A stretch of DNA of 64,000 nucleotides from Actinomycetes bacterium (GTDB lineage Bacteria; Actinomycetota; Acidimicrobiia; Acidimicrobiales; Bog-793), in NCBI GenBank assembly GCA_021829645.1, contig JAKBPI010000003.1, positions 43,588 to 107,587 on the forward strand. Direction: 5' to 3'. A program made the position numbers and the translations under genes. Within the stretch, counting starts at the first letter, position 1. Each line of letters starts with the position of its first letter. Shown here in pieces: positions 18,572-28,101 of this stretch. The notes beneath the pieces are model-generated. The model was not told where the DNA came from, did no database searches, and saw only the letters and a list, made by a program, of their open reading frames with translations.

Positions 18572-19539
18572 TCAGCTGGTCGGCTGGCCACCCGGAACCG
18601 CTCGAAGCAGTCGGATGTCAGCTTCGGTGATGTCGTTGCCGGCGGGGTGAGTGGCGGCGTGCACGGCCCGGAGCTTGGCGATCGAGACGCGGGTGTAGAG
18701 GGCAGTGGTCTCCAGCTTGGCGTGGCCGAGCATCTCCGATACGTAGCGGATGTCGGCGCCGCCCTCCAGCATCAGCGTGGCGCAGGTGTGGCGGAACAGA
18801 TGGCAGCTACCGCGCTTCCCCGGAGCCCCCGCCGCGATATAGGCCTTGGTCGTGCGCGACAGCCAGTCGGCACACCCGAGGCAGAGAGGAACAGCACATC
18901 GGTTTCCTTGGTCACCAACTTCGGCCGTACCAGGTCCCCATAGCGGGACACCCACAGCAGCGCCCGGGCGCCGATGGGGACGTGACGGTCCCGCGCACCC
19001 TTGCCTTGGCGGACGAACGCGGTGCCGCGGGCGTGGTCGATGTCCCAGATCCGCAGGCCGATCAGCTCGGCCCGGCGTATCGCCGTCGAGTACAGCACCT
19101 CGAGGATGGCCCGATCCCGTACGCCAAGGTGCGTGGTCACGTCGGGACCTTGGAGAACTGACTCTGCTTCCTCGGCGCTGAGGGTGGCTTCGGGGAGACG
19201 GTGCTCGGCCTTCGGAAGGACGAGACCGATGGCGGGGTCGAGAGGGATGCGCCCGTGGGCCGCCAGCCAGGCGAAGAAGGCCTTGACCGGGATAATGCGC
19301 TGTGCCTGAGTACGGAACGAGAGTGGTGCGCCATTGGCCTTCTTGTGGTGGAAGAGGTGACGTTGGTAGGACTCGAGAGCGGCGAAGCTGACAGCGGAGG
19401 GCTCGATGATGTCGAGGGCGGCCAGGAACTCGACGAGATCGGACAGGTGGTGGGCACGGCCGGCGACGGTGGTCTTGGCGTAGCCGTGACTGGCTAGCCA
19501 GGACAGGTACTCCTCGGCGGCGAGCGCCAGCGGTTTCAT
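18572..19539 (-). pseudogene. XerC/D-like tyrosine integrase, frameshifted
   Basis: The N-terminal 220 or so residues from ATG at 19539 have the SAM-like core-binding domain and the start of the catalytic domain (first Arg in [18 protein letters not shown], Lys in [14 protein letters not shown]). Around 18880-18900 the frame changes. The rest ([15 protein letters not shown] with H-x2-[20 protein letters not shown] with the Tyr) is in another frame ending at 18572. All catalytic residues survive but not in one frame. The ATG overlaps the stop of the primase-like gene (ATGA), so the two were co-expressed. It would excise or integrate the element. Confidence 0.88.
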
Positions 19540-21911
19540 TCCGGGCTTCCCGCTCTGGTACCCCGATATGGGTCTACCTTAGCACCTGTGACTACGCCTA
19601 CGATTGCACGTTCGTCCTCACCGTACGCGTCGGTATCGACCGCGGGGTCGGCCGTTCTCCCAGCGTGGACGCCGCTTTCACCCCGCGAGTTGTTGTGGCG
19701 CACTGGTCGCGGGGTATCGCGGGGTTCGGTTTCCGGCGGGTCGGCCAACAGGTAACGGTGTTGGCGCCCTTGGCCACCCGGGAGGGCGATCAGGTACTCG
19801 AGGGCTACCAGGCGAGTCAGCCCAATGCGGACCTGATGCTCGGACCAGCCGAGCGTCTCTCGTAGCTCCCTCCGGGTGAAGCCGACCGACTCCGGGGCAA
19901 CGCCGCCGGTCTCGGCAACGTCGGCGACATGGGCTTGGGCGGTTGCCAGGAGACGACGGGTCTGCGGGGCCAGGTTGTCACCGCCTCGGGTCAATACCTG
20001 CTCGGCCAGGCGCACCCCCAGGGCGACATCGTCGGGAGATGCTTCGACGTAGCGGACAGTGCGGTCCCCGACCTCGATCGTGTCTTGGCAGCGCTGATGC
20101 TGGTGGAGCAGGGCCGAGGCGCAGATGAGGCTGAGCAGCTTCTGGTGATCGCGCCGATGCCGGGTGGCATGGTCGGGGAAGACGATCCCTCCGGCGTCGG
20201 GGATCACGACCGGCAAGGGTTCGATGAGGCGTTGGGCGTTGCGATGCCGGGCTACAATGCGCTCGCGTTGCAGGCGGGCGACCAGGCCGTCCAGGGTGAC
20301 CGCTTGGCGCTGGGCCGCCTGGATGGCCCGGGTCTGCGCCCGGTCCTCGTCGACGCCGAGGACAACGAGACGGTTCTGGAGCTCGGGGTCGATGTCGGTC
20401 GCGGTCGTCGTGAGCACAAGGGCCACCGGACCGGCCACCTGGTAGCTGCGCGTCCGGAGCTTGCCGGTGGTGGTGTCTTTGCCGGTCGAGGCGATCGACA
20501 GATGACCTTCGGTCACCAGCAACTTGAGAGCGTAGGACGCCCGGGATGCTCCTTGCTCTTCGGCCACGGCCAGCACCTTGTGGGCCAGGTCGGCGGCGCC
20601 GACGTAGTAGAGGGCTTGGCCGGTCACCGCCGAGTAGGAGGCCAGATCCTCTTCGGGCACCAGCTGGCATACCGCGTCGGCCAGCGTCGACTTGCCCGCC
20701 GCCGACGACGATTGGACCACGACCCCGAAGGGACGCTCGGCCTTCCTCGAGATGGTGGCCAGGTAACCGACCAGCAAATTGGTCTCCTCGCCCACCACCC
20801 CGAGAGCCCCCAGGTCTTCGACCACCTGATCGGCCAGGTCCGAGGCGGTGAGCAGCTCCATGGCGTCGACCCGCTCGTCCTCGGTCATGGCGAACACCGG
20901 TGCTGCGGTGTCGCGCGCCGCGACGGCCGCTTCGGTGGCGAAGAGCACCTCGGCCAGCTCACGAACCAACCCGGCGCGCTCGGTGTGAAGTTCGGCGACC
21001 GCCGCCTCGACGAAGGCGGACCGAGCCTTCGCCTGGCAGAGATCCAGGGTGTCGAGATGAAACCCGCCGTGCTCGACGTCGGTGACGGCCAGGGCCACGC
21101 GCAAGGTGTCGGGCGTCTTGTTGCGATCCGCGCCGCGCACCCGCCATTGGTGCGCACCGATGCTCACGTGCAACTCGGCCGCGTCACCCGATACCACGGC
21201 AGATCCGTTGACCGACGGGCCTGGAGTCACGCAGTCGGGCACGGCGACGGTCGCCGTGGCGACATCGGCGACCTTGTCACTGCGTACGTCATTGCCGACT
21301 GGACGGCGCGGGGTGGACGTGGCCAGCAGCGCCGCGAGCGCGCTCGCCCGGTCGTCCGCCCGACCGAGCACGACAGCCAGGGATGCCCCGGGCGAGACCA
21401 GCTCACAGTCGATGCCTTCAGCGGCGATCCGTTCGGCCAAGGGTGCCATGGCGTCGCCGACGATGGTGCAACGCTGCACCCCGCCCCGGGCCAGCAATCG
21501 GAGATCCGCGTTGTGAAACCCGCCGGGACGTCCTGGCGCGACCACGCCTCGGTGCCCGGCGCTGCGCACGCCCAGCGCGTCGTCGATCGAGGCCACCACG
21601 ATCACCTCGGCATTGGTCGTCGCTGCGGCCTCGTTGAACATCCCGCCTGGAAGACCCGCCGCCCACTGACATTCAGACGAGGCGGAAGCCAAGCGGATGC
21701 CGCACAGCTGAAACACCCGACCATCGGCCGAGAGCACCGGGACCACCATGCAACCCCGGAAATGCTCATGCCCCGAGGACCGGTAGAGGCCGAGACGCAT
21801 GAGCTGGTCACGCAGCTTCGCCCCATCCTTGCGGTTCGCTTCGGGCAGGCGATAGCCCAAAGTGCGATTGGCGAAGCCGATCCGCAGTTCGTCAGCCAAC
21901 GCGTCGTCCAC
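19536..21911 (-). CDS. Mobile-element primase/ATPase: TOPRIM-like plus P-loop domain (C-terminal part of an interrupted gene)
   Basis: 791 residues from GTG at 21911. The same frame is open back to a TAG at 21966 and encodes primase-like sequence (SEQAKNWLAERG). Residues 1-200 resemble a primase core with TOPRIM-like segments ([36 protein letters not shown]). A P-loop, [15 protein letters not shown] (about residue 410), begins an ATPase region of the kind found in phage and ICE replication proteins. The C-terminal 100 residues look like a winged helix. It probably replicates the element. Together with the zinc-ribbon frame upstream it makes one gene broken by an amber codon. Confidence 0.8.
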   Translation of the reverse strand: MDDALADELRIGFANRTLGYRLPEANRKDGAKLRDQLMRLGLYRSSGHEHFRGCMVVPVLSADGRVFQLCGIRLASASSECQWAAGLPGGMFNEAAATTNAEVIVVASIDDALGVRSAGHRGVVAPGRPGGFHNADLRLLARGGVQRCTIVGDAMAPLAERIAAEGIDCELVSPGASLAVVLGRADDRASALAALLATSTPRRPVGNDVRSDKVADVATATVAVPDCVTPGPSVNGSAVVSGDAAELHVSIGAHQWRVRGADRNKTPDTLRVALAVTDVEHGGFHLDTLDLCQAKARSAFVEAAVAELHTERAGLVRELAEVLFATEAAVAARDTAAPVFAMTEDERVDAMELLTASDLADQVVEDLGALGVVGEETNLLVGYLATISRKAERPFGVVVQSSSAAGKSTLADAVCQLVPEEDLASYSAVTGQALYYVGAADLAHKVLAVAEEQGASRASYALKLLVTEGHLSIASTGKDTTTGKLRTRSYQVAGPVALVLTTTATDIDPELQNRLVVLGVDEDRAQTRAIQAAQRQAVTLDGLVARLQRERIVARHRNAQRLIEPLPVVIPDAGGIVFPDHATRHRRDHQKLLSLICASALLHQHQRCQDTIEVGDRTVRYVEASPDDVALGVRLAEQVLTRGGDNLAPQTRRLLATAQAHVADVAETGGVAPESVGFTRRELRETLGWSEHQVRIGLTRLVALEYLIALPGGQGRQHRYLLADPPETEPRDTPRPVRHNNSRGESGVHAGRTADPAVDTDAYGEDERAIVGVVTGAKVDPYRGTRAGSPE

Positions 21912-21965
21912 ACCGCGCTCGGCCAGCCAATTCTTCGCTTGCTCTGAGGCTCTGCGCTCCCCCTG

Positions 21966-22304
21966 CTAGTGAGCGAGCACGGCGTCGATGACTGCCTCGT
22001 CGTCGGCCTCCGGGTCACACAAGAGCGGCAGCGGACGCACCGTCGACTTCGCAACCAACCCGGGCGGTCCGTCAGGCCGCCACCCCGATCGCACCAGCTC
22101 GGCGGCATGTCTCATCGACAACCCGCCGAACACCGCCACCAGCTCGACCGATCCGCCCGAGCCACAGCCACACGCCCACGACTCGTCATCCACCGCCAGC
22201 GGATCGCCACAACGCGGACAGTTGGCAACAAGGCCGCCGTCGCCGGGACGAAGCGGGATCCCGAAGGCCTCGACCAGCTCGACCAGCCTCGCCTCGTCGC
22301 CCAC
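21966..22304 (-). CDS. Zinc-ribbon (CHC2-like) primase N-terminal domain, ends at in-frame TAG
   Basis: 112 residues with NCPRCGDPLAVDDESWACGC, a four-cysteine zinc ribbon as in DnaG/CHC2 domains, followed by GSVELVAVFGGLSMRHAAEL, the usual helix after that ribbon. Its stop (TAG, 21966-21968) is in the same frame as the primase/ATPase downstream (offset 2430 bases, divisible by three), with no other stop between. So it reads as the N-terminus of one protein of about 920 residues. Its ATG faces the divergent XRE regulator gene 90 bases away. Confidence 0.8.
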   Translation of the reverse strand: MGDEARLVELVEAFGIPLRPGDGGLVANCPRCGDPLAVDDESWACGCGSGGSVELVAVFGGLSMRHAAELVRSGWRPDGPPGLVAKSTVRPLPLLCDPEADDEAVIDAVLAH

Positions 22305-22394
22305 GCCACCTCCCTCCGGTCATCGTTGTTACGGTTGGTTCTACCTCCACTATCAGCATCCATCCAGTCCAAACCTCCGGTAACGTTCCCGACC

Positions 22395-22766
22395 ATGGCT
22401 TTCGCCGAGACCCTCGCCGACCTGCGCCGATCCCGGGGCCTCACCCAGGTCGCGTTAGCGCAGCGTGCCGGGGTCAACGTGTCCCAGCTGCGCAAGTACG
22501 AAGGCGGCGGATCCGAACCGTCTCTCTCCGCACTGAGGCGATTGGCCGTCGCCCTCTCATGCACCACCGACGCCCTCGTCTTCGGCAACGACCCCCGCCT
22601 GCCCGACGACCAAGCGCTCCGACTCGCCTTCGAAGCCACCACCTTCCTCGACAACGCCGAGCGGGCGACGGTCCGCGAGGTCCTCGACGCGTTCATCGCC
22701 CGCCACAACGCCCGACACGCCGAGGACCGGCCGCGCCGGCCCAGACACCGCAGACGGGCGACCTGA
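22395..22766 (+). CDS. XRE-family HTH transcriptional regulator
   Basis: 123 residues. The N-terminal HTH_3 domain (LADLRRSRGLTQVALAQRAG, then VNVSQLRKYEGGGSEPSLSA) is followed by a short helical region and a basic tail. It is transcribed divergently from the primase genes across a 90-base gap (22305-22394), so it likely represses the replication/integration operon and itself. Start at ATG 22395; longer frames upstream lack family similarity. Confidence 0.85.
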   Translation: MAFAETLADLRRSRGLTQVALAQRAGVNVSQLRKYEGGGSEPSLSALRRLAVALSCTTDALVFGNDPRLPDDQALRLAFEATTFLDNAERATVREVLDAFIARHNARHAEDRPRRPRHRRRAT

Positions 22767-23452
22767 GCGGCACCGTCGCCAACGTCGCGGGCTGTCGTGC
22801 CAAGCGCGGCCAACCGGCAACGCACGAGCACGGCACGCAACCCGACGGTGGCACGGCTCTGGCACTGTGAATGCGACCGAGCAGTATCGGATCGGGGTTG
22901 CAACCGGACGGACACCAGCACCCGACTGATCGGGATGATGCATACGACAACGTCATCGTCATGAAGGCTCGTCCCCGCCCGCCGGTGAACTTCCCGTGGG
23001 TCGTCGCCGTCATCACCGGTCGGTCGCTGTGACTCGATGCGACCACGTCGCAATCGGCCACCCGTCCCACGATCGATGCCGAAACCCGAAACCACCCCTA
23101 ATGAGTCGGCCGACGCGACGGAGCCCCCAACAGCGCCCCAACCAGCAACTTCGCCCCAAACAGAGGGCTCCAATCCTGGACGGAGCCCTCCACGGACCCC
23201 GCCGTGGAGCCCACCACGGAGCCCCTTACGGACCCCGCCACCGGGAGGGAGGACGGGGCCGGCAGCGACGAAACGGACTTCCATACCTATAGAACAAGGC
23301 CGAACGAGCCGAAATTCAACAAACCTTCCGACCGGCGACCCGCAAAACCGAACCTGGGACAGAGCGCGACCACACCACCGAGGGTGGACAACGACCGGAA
23401 CTTCTCTGGCGGGACCTTCCACTCCCGATCTGGGAGCGCGGATCTTCCTACT
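22767..23452. other. High-GC stretch with no supported gene
   Basis: Open frames exist on both strands, but none has recognisable motifs. Plus-strand frames around 23075-23300 are Pro/Thr/Glu-rich low complexity (for example TEPSTDPAVEPTTEPLTDPA) and switch frame, so they could be the remains of a linker-rich protein. I see no reliable RBS-start-domain combination. Confidence 0.5.
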
Positions 23453-23863
23453 TCACGTAGCGGTGTTCGGAGGATTCGGAGAGCTATCCGACTTCATTTC
23501 AGCCCAGCGGAAGCCACGGTCGATCCAGGTAATGTGCTCGACGACGTCGAACCCAGCCTCTCGGAGCGCCCGCCGAACCTTTCGCCTTGCAAGGAGCCAT
23601 ACCGTAGCGACCAGGGTTCCACCGTCACCGCGGATTGGGATAGCCAAGTCGAACCACGGCGGTACCAGCCGAGCGACGTAGACATCCACCCTAGAGCCAT
23701 TGTGTTTCACCTGGTGAGCCTTACTGACGCCGGCCATTAGCCGCCCAGGACTACATACCAAGGAGCCGGGAGCGATCGTCAGCTGTCCACCCCCACGCCA
23801 CGATCTCGGCCCGATCAAACCAACCCGGAAGCTCGCTGGCCGGGGATCTACAGGGGCATTCAT
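23453..23863 (-). CDS. Conserved-looking actinobacterial protein of unknown function
   Basis: 136 residues with an even, globular composition. GGQLTIAPGSLVCSPGRLM, YVARLVPPWFDLAIPI, GTLVATVWLLARRKVRRAL and AGFDVVEHITWIDRG suggest alternating beta strands and one helix, resembling small PH-like or beta-barrel proteins of actinobacteria. I cannot name a family. High GC and strong GC at third positions support coding. Last intact gene before the right edge of the high-GC element. Confidence 0.6.
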   Translation of the reverse strand: MNAPVDPRPASFRVGLIGPRSWRGGGQLTIAPGSLVCSPGRLMAGVSKAHQVKHNGSRVDVYVARLVPPWFDLAIPIRGDGGTLVATVWLLARRKVRRALREAGFDVVEHITWIDRGFRWAEMKSDSSPNPPNTAT

Positions 23864-23967
23864 CCAATCCGCCCCCCTGTCGGAGCAACGATGATCATGG
23901 ACATCGCCCTAAGAGTATTCCAGCGGTCGATGCCAACACGCCCTAGCCAAGCTCGCCTGAGACATCT

Positions 23968-24443
23968 TCACCATCCCGGCAAGTCAAACGGTGCGCGGAA
24001 GCTGTAGCTCTGATTGACCGACACCTGTCGGCCAGCACCGAAGCCGATGCCAACATTGGTCCCGAAATCGTTCGCGCTCGTCCCACATTTAAGATAACAG
24101 GTGTATTCACTTGCTTTGTGTCTATATGTTGACCAAAGATTGTTCCGGAACTCTTGGCAATCACGGCAATGGTGCTATTGCCGGTATTGGTTACAAAAAT
24201 ATCGCCTGATGAATTGATAGCTATACCATATGGAGCATTGAAATTTGATGAGCTAATTGTTTGAACAGAAACAGAGCTAACAGATTGAGCATTTGGTGTT
24301 GATGCTCCAGATACAGCACTTGTAGAGACAATGAGAGCTATATTTGAGAATAAGATCAGCAAAACTGCTGTTATGGATGATTTAAGCTTTAATTTCTGAA
24401 ATAACTTATAAATGACACCTAATGATTCATAATTCATGAGCAT
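23968..24443 (-). pseudogene. Truncated secreted NHL-repeat protein fused to a foreign C-terminal end
   Basis: From ATG 24443 the AT-rich part gives a signal-peptide-like N-terminus (SSITAVLLILFSNIALIVS) and one NHL/propeller blade (FNAPYGIAINSSGDIFVTN, then GNSTIAVIAK). At about 24090 composition switches to high GC and the frame becomes meaningless. In a second frame the high-GC side reads TSANDFGTNVGIGFGAGRQV and ends FDLPGW at 23968, which looks like the genuine C-terminus of a different protein. So this is a recombination junction at the right edge of the high-GC island with both partner genes cut. Confidence 0.7.
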
Positions 24444-25658
24444 AGTCTATATACATCATTTTATTTGTACAAGTGAAATATATAAATATTTTTGATATAC
24501 TTTTATCATCGTTAGGTGAAAGCCATATTTGTCAGCACCTTATTTCACTAAATGAGGTTACCAAGAACAACTAGACACTCAAGTGATGCACTACATTTAG
24601 TCCCTAGCCATTACAGGCATATAATTGTCTGGAATCATAGAGTCTGTGGGTGGAATTACCCACGAATTTGAACACGTACGTCTCTAATTTTTAAGCCACC
24701 TGAGCAGTAAAGAATTCTTGCATAAGTGATAAATAATCAAGCTTTTTCTTTGGTTCAGCATACCTTTTTCCTAAATGTTGCCGACTAAGATTCGACATTT
24801 CAGTGCCATAGGATACTATCTATGGCACACATAGAGCCGGTAACATTTAGCCTAGATCCACCGCCGCACCCCGAAACCGAGGTGCGGCGGTGGATCTAGG
24901 CTAAGAAAGGGAAATGTATCCGATGCTCAAATAGGCGAAGAACTCCTCATGGGAGAACAAGAGCCCTTATGGTGACAACTGATACAGCTCGGGAGAGTTC
25001 TCGAGACACCTTGATGAAAAGGTCACAGCTCAGTCATAGAGCCACGCCCACTACCCATGGCGGTTGAAAACGGATTCAGTATCTACGACTTCGTGATAGA
25101 TGGGACCTCTGACTCCGTTAGCTGAACACGTCGTGGCCATCACTAAAAAGAAGAGAGCGTCTTTTTCTAAGTTCTCGGGTCTTACCTCTAAGGGAGCGTT
25201 GTACCCGCTCGAAGCGGGCAGAGTCATCACCTTCGATCTAATCACAGATATAACCAACAGGCGAGGAGAAACCGGGAAGACTCCTCCACCAAAGGCGACT
25301 ACAACGTCAACCGACCAAGTGTTGAGAGAATGCATGCCCAAATGAAAAGAAAGATGTCATCTTCGAAGATCCGCTACGGAGGCATATTGAAAAACGACAT
25401 CTACTACTCCCTCGTTGCTGCGGTTTGGAATTTGAAGGTACTTATAGGAACAACCTCACATACCACGACAACGGCTGGCAAGTTCCACCTGAACCAGGCC
25501 ACAAAAGCCAGAACTTAATAAAAAGTTACCGAAACAGCCGGCAAGAACACCGTCAACCAAGTCTTCAGCTACCTTGTTGAGACAAATACTTCACAAGATC
25601 GCTCAACTGTAATCATAACTGCCTTTACCGATCTCAGAAGAAGGATTGCTTAGCAGAG
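24444..25658. other. AT-rich intergenic/degenerate region
   Basis: No intact gene is supported. A short minus-strand frame at 24691-24798 (M at SNLSRQHLGKRY, ending FFTAQVA) has natural-looking composition and may be the C-terminal scrap of a lost gene. A very strong hairpin is annotated separately at 24847-24904. Between 24905 and 25650 frames on both strands are interrupted and unrecognised; they may be further decay products of the neighbouring insertion sequence. Confidence 0.5.
24847..24904. repeat. Perfect 24-bp inverted repeat with 10-base loop
   Basis: Left arm 24847-24870 (TTAGCCTAGATCCACCGCCG, then CACC) and right arm 24881-24904 are exact reverse complements; the loop is CCGAAACCGA. 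The stem is GC-rich in an AT-rich setting and has no U-tract. It could be a terminator, a transposon end or a structured RNA. Confidence 0.92.
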
Positions 25659-26586
25659 TCATAGAACAGAGAGATTTTTCTCGCTTAGCATTCCGGCATC
25701 TCCTACAACGGTAAGAGAGCTCTGTCCAGAGTCTTCATAGGTATTGCCTAGATAGAGCTTGAATGTAAGCGGCATTCCTAAAGAGTTGACCCTCAGTCCC
25801 AACACTACCTGGGAGAGGTCATCTCTTTTGTTTTTGGAGTAGCTCCTTTTCCTGAACCCAGCTACAGCGTATTGGTCCTCGTTTCAGAGTCTGTTTCAAA
25901 ATAAAGTGTGGTGAGTCGTACAAAATGCAGCCAAATGATCCGGGGTAGCAACTTGTAACGTAGTCCCTACCTTATCTGGGATCTTGCTTTGAGACTTCGA
26001 AATGGAGTCCATAAACCGGTAGATCTTTTCCTCATCGAGTCCTGCGCCGAAGCTTTTGTTTATGAACTGAACCCTTCTTCTCTTTGATGTCGGGTGAAGA
26101 ATCCTTGCCATTATCAGCTGACAAAGAAGTGCTACATTCACCGTTGGTATTTCCAACAGTTCTAAGACCCTGAGACCAGAGTCATCATGGAATGGGAGTC
26201 TCAGCCGGTCTTTGTGTTTTAGCTCTAACAAAAGGCCTCTTGGGCTTTTTCCATCAAGAACTCAAGATCGGTGTCTGACTTTCGATTCCGATGTGGCGGA
26301 TCAGCTTCCATACCCCGTTTCCCAGTGGTTTTCAACAATGCAGACTCCGGTAGCAGATCCATGCTTTGACTTTTCCAAATACATGAGCCAAATAGTAGGC
26401 TGGGTGGCCAAAGGTTACCAAGGATTTCGCTGTGTAGTTCTCATACTTACAGTCCGACAAGTCATTCCTAACCCACAGAAGGCACAATGTAGCTTTTTTT
26501 GAAGGATGTGAGGAAGTCAGGGTAATCGGATGGCTTTATTGATTTTGGTGAAGCTCTGTGGTGTGTCTCTGTTGGCAAAGTCATAT
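25659..26586 (-). pseudogene. Degraded IS1634-like (IS4-superfamily) transposase
   Basis: A minus-strand piece at 25896-26231 contains LCQLIMARILHPTSKRRR and EEKIYRFMDSISKSQSKIP, typical of IS1634-type transposases. After a frameshift the sequence KNKRDDLSQVVLGLRVNSLG, then PLTFKLYLGNTYEDSG and VVGDAGMLSEKNL, matches the DDE core with one conserved Asp. The C-terminal third with the final acidic residue is absent. A possible N-terminal frame starts at ATG 26586 and stops early. Multiple stops show the element is dead. Confidence 0.82.
26524..26578. repeat. 55-bp perfect direct repeat, right copy
   Basis: Identical to 13637-13691 in the same orientation. It lies in the putative 5' part of the degraded transposase on the minus strand, which suggests an insertion-sequence end rather than a tRNA-derived attachment site. 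Confidence 0.95.
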
Positions 26587-26691
26587 TATCGTTGCGATCG
26601 GAGTCAGAATTGAGGTTTACAAAAAGACTCTAACGCCTATTTCTACCGGTTTTTTAGTCGATAGTGCCATATATTAACAAAAGCCAAAGAG

Positions 26692-27111
26692 CTACCCCAG
26701 GAAAAAGGACAGTATCAAGACCGCCAGCACGAATGTCGTCACCAATGCCATAGGCGGGTCTTTTTCATAGATAAAACTCAATACCCCTACGGCTACTCTC
26801 AGGACGGGTGTGAGGATCAGAATTATAAGCCCCAGTCCGATTAGCCCCCTACCTTTACCTTGACCGAGGTCTGAAAATAGTTGTGGAATAGTGTGGGGGA
26901 ATTGGTAAGAGGAGGAGGTGACGCTGTGATAGGAGAGATTGGAAGAAAAGTGAAGGTAAGAGCTGTGGTGGGCAAAAGTGAGACCCAAACCGGCCGACAC
27001 CAGTATCACGGATAACACGACTCCCGTGCGCAGTAAATAGGAAATAGCTATTTCTGTTTGCCTGACTTTTGTCTCGTCTATTTCCCTGTTTTCGCTTCCG
27101 TTCGTTTTCAT
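26692..27111 (-). CDS. DUF1634 membrane protein, partner of TSUP exporter
   Basis: 139 residues with three hydrophobic segments (YLLRTGVVLSVILVSAGLGL; GLIGLGLIILILTPVLRVAV; ALVTTFVLAVLILSFFLG). The pattern GLIGLGLIILILTPVLRVAV followed by a loop and a last helix is that of DUF1634, which is almost always encoded next to a TauE/SafE exporter. Its ATG overlaps the stop of that gene by one base, so they form one transcriptional unit. Confidence 0.85.
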   Translation of the reverse strand: MKTNGSENREIDETKVRQTEIAISYLLRTGVVLSVILVSAGLGLTFAHHSSYLHFSSNLSYHSVTSSSYQFPHTIPQLFSDLGQGKGRGLIGLGLIILILTPVLRVAVGVLSFIYEKDPPMALVTTFVLAVLILSFFLG

Positions 27112-27947
27112 TAGGAAAAACCTCTTTGAAGCATCTCGGCGGCTATCACTACCAGAACTACAACAAAAATTAATCTCACGGAAGCATTTGTCACTTTGCC
27201 AAGCACTCTGGCACCTATCATTGCGCCGGCCAAAACCCCGGCTGCCACGGGAGCTGCGATTATGGGGTCTATCTGTCCTCTGGCGAAGTAAAAGCCGGCA
27301 CTGGCCGCTGCAGTTACGCCAATCATAAAGTTACTTGTAGCAGTAGAGACTTTCATCGGTAAATGCATAGCCAAGTCCATAGCCGGTACTTTTAGGGCGC
27401 CTGAACCGATCCCCAGAAGTGCAGAAACCATGCCGGCTATGTACATCATGGCTAGTCCGAGTTTTGTCCCTCCTACTTTGTAGGTGACCTCTTTTTGCTC
27501 AGCCTCGTCGTAGTAGCTCCCATGCAATTGAAAGTAGTTGGCAATCTTATCATCAGAGGAAGTCAAAATAGCTGCATTATGCCGCTTATGGTAAACTGCA
27601 AAAGCAGAGTAACAGAGTACCGCACCAAAGAGTATAAAAAGGAATTGCGGCGATAAAACAGTTGTCAGGTAGGCCCCAGATATGGCACCGGTCGTCGTCG
27701 CAATTTCTAAGAACATACCTGCTCGCAAGTTGGTCATCTTTTCTTTGACATAGGTAGCGGCGGCTCCGCTTGATGTAGCTATAACGGAAACTATCGAAGC
27801 GCCTATGGCGAGCCGAATATTAACGTGGAATAAAATGGTAAGGACAGGTACGACGACTACCCCTCCTCCAAGACCTATTAGTGATCCCAAAACGCCGGCA
27901 GCAATTGAGATGAGAAATAAGATAAGTACAAAATCAAGAGGCGTCAC
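27111..27947 (-). CDS. TauE/SafE (TSUP) family sulfite/sulfonate exporter
   Basis: 278 residues, about eight membrane segments in two halves, with GSLIGLGGGVVVVPVL in the first half and ALLGIGSGALKVPAMDLAM in the second, the duplicated TSUP signature. Family members move sulfite, sulfoacetate or similar small sulfur anions; the substrate here is unknown. A hydrophilic loop of about 35 residues (HGSYYDEAEQKEVTYKVGG) separates the halves. Divergent from the ArsR gene at 28102. Confidence 0.88.
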   Translation of the reverse strand: MTPLDFVLILFLISIAAGVLGSLIGLGGGVVVVPVLTILFHVNIRLAIGASIVSVIATSSGAAATYVKEKMTNLRAGMFLEIATTTGAISGAYLTTVLSPQFLFILFGAVLCYSAFAVYHKRHNAAILTSSDDKIANYFQLHGSYYDEAEQKEVTYKVGGTKLGLAMMYIAGMVSALLGIGSGALKVPAMDLAMHLPMKVSTATSNFMIGVTAAASAGFYFARGQIDPIIAAPVAAGVLAGAMIGARVLGKVTNASVRLIFVVVLVVIAAEMLQRGFS

Positions 27948-28101
27948 GCTTATTATTGTAGCCGTACTTTTTACTGCTACAACTTATTTTCCAAACTTTT
28001 TGCTTATTTATGACTAAATATAGTTTTACCACGTATTCTTTGAAAAGCACAAGTGTGTTACGAGTATTATTAAGCTATAATGGATTTTGAAATGAGTTAC
28101 A

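Noticed and set aside
19929-21947. 672-codon open frame on the plus strand opposite the primase/ATPase gene
   Set aside because: Mirror of a genuine high-GC gene: repetitive Gly/Arg/His composition, no domain signatures, while the minus strand shows a P-loop and primase features.
22112-23422. 436-codon minus-strand frame overlapping the zinc-ribbon and XRE genes
   Set aside because: Composition is Arg/Trp/Gly-rich nonsense, and it overlaps two recognisable genes in other frames.
25100-25518. Two plus-strand frames of 62-81 codons in the degenerate region
   Set aside because: No RBS-domain support, and located among insertion-sequence debris.
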